Origin: Apostichopus japonicus
Lineage: Eukaryota > Echinodermata > Holothuroidea > Aspidochirotida > Stichopodidae
Reading direction: 5' to 3'
NCBI RefSeq assembly: GCF_037975245.1
Contig: NC_092568.1
Coordinates: forward strand, 10,317,501-10,381,500
Length of the DNA stretch: 64,000 nucleotides
Part shown: positions 63,200 to 64,000 of the stretch, in pieces
How the letters are laid out: every line of letters starts with the position of its first letter
Numbering within the stretch: position 1 is the first letter of the stretch
Position numbers and translations under genes: made by a program
Notes under the pieces: model-generated
The model's database searches: none
The model's input: only the letters and a program-made list of their open reading frames with translations
What the model was told of the DNA's origin: nothing

Positions 63200-63468
63200 T
63201 TATTTACCCCTAAAGACACCTTTGGCAGCCTGGGATGCACGGTGCAATAGGGAGCTCCACCAGCTCTTCTCTTCTGGGGTTAGTTCGTCAAATCCCTCTG
63301 GTACTGCTTCCCCTTCCTCCGCCAAATTTCTCGCCATTAAGTTACTTGCCGGATGGTGAGCAATATGTTTAAAGGCCTTCCAGCTAAACCTCTCCTCTGG
63401 AGTTAACTCAGCCATTCTCTCATCAAAGATAGCGTCGTTCCCCGGGACTTCATTTTCAAAAGGAAGCG
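63200..63468 (-). CDS. Unrecognised gene B, probable terminal exon
   Basis: On the minus strand TTTTTATTTCAG gives an acceptor, followed by an open frame of 89 codons to TAA at 63202-63200. The first codon is split (two bases, CG). It encodes LPFENEVPGNDAIFDERMAE, then two related segments, ELTPEERFSWKAFKHIAHH and ELTPEEKSWWSSLLHRA, and ends AKGVFRGK. An ATG lies at 63415, so a separate 71-residue protein is possible, but the open frame up to the acceptor favours an exon. AATAAA overlaps the stop. I do not recognise the family. The rest of the gene would lie beyond the window. Confidence 0.5.
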
Positions 63469-64000
63469 CTGAAATAAAAAAAATTCTGGTGTTTTGAGGA
63501 GTAATTTATTTATTTAACTATTTATTTTTATTTTTTATTATTAGTATTATTATTTATTTATTTAGTTTTAGTTTTTTTTTCTTCAAATGAACAATCAATT
63601 TCACACTTTAATACGAGTTTGCTATTACATTTGAGTCATAACAAAATAAAAGTTATTTTCAATAAAAAACATTACAAACAATCAAACAGAATTAATGGAA
63701 AAGAAATTCGCATATCCCGAAAGATTGTTTAAGCTGCGTGAAGTAACTTTACTTTGATTAATACTGTAATATCGATGTTGTGAATACTCTTGTACACTTA
63801 TTGTAAATTTACTGAAATTAATAGAAAAAAATCATCTACGACAGGAATTACACTTATGAAGTTGGCATTGTAAAAATGAAATGCGTCATATATAAAAATA
63901 AGAAAATTGTATGGGTGAGCTACATCTACACCGAAACCAAGAAATTACCTTTCTTTGAGAAGAAGAATCGCTTATTTAATAACATTTACATAGAATAATT
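63469..64000. other. Probable intron of gene B; AT-rich
   Basis: Includes a TTTATTATTATTTATTTATT tract at about 63505-63580. No exon seen before the window ends. Confidence 0.4.

Overview
The window is a eukaryotic nuclear sequence: AT-rich, with long introns carrying GT/AG splice signals and many short interspersed repeats. No bacterial or viral gene organisation is visible. The two recognisable proteins are animal genes. The combination of vertebrate-like orthologues, several tRNA-derived SINE-like families, non-autonomous hAT elements and short G-runs fits a marine invertebrate deuterostome. An echinoderm is my best guess, but this is inference.

Layout. (1) 1-5239: no gene recognised; it holds an AGGTCA-rich dispersed repeat, a roughly 210-234 bp tandem repeat and a complete hAT-type element with an 8-bp target duplication. 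(2) 5240-15223, plus strand: an unrecognised gene. One large exon encodes a basic, low-complexity, probably nuclear protein with 17 perfect-length GPGEGR-type hexapeptides. A short acidic exon follows, and possibly a tiny last exon after a 6.5-kb intron. (3) 15989-37153, minus strand: a complete WDHD1 (And-1/Ctf4) gene with 23 coding exons that join without any frame break into a predicted 1098-residue protein, plus a likely 5' non-coding exon. (4) 39075-46885, plus strand: a complete ZFYVE19 (ANCHR, abscission checkpoint regulator) gene with 10 coding exons and a predicted 374 residues. It is head-to-head with WDHD1 across about 1.9 kb. (5) 46886-63199: about 16 kb with no gene I can support, made of SINE-like and other diverged repeats, including a perfect 48-bp inverted repeat and a tandem family carrying RFX X-box-like palindromes. 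(6) 63200-63468, minus strand: a probable terminal exon of another, unrecognised gene.

Functionally, WDHD1 is a replisome adaptor that links the CMG helicase, DNA polymerase alpha and sister-chromatid cohesion. ZFYVE19 delays the final cut of cytokinesis when chromatin remains in the midbody. The head-to-head arrangement of two cell-cycle genes may reflect shared regulation, but the sequence alone does not prove it. The first gene also looks nuclear (basic stretches alternating with acidic, serine-rich stretches), but I assign it no function. All exon boundaries were placed by eye from splice consensus, reading phase and remembered family sequence. No alignment or transcript data were available.
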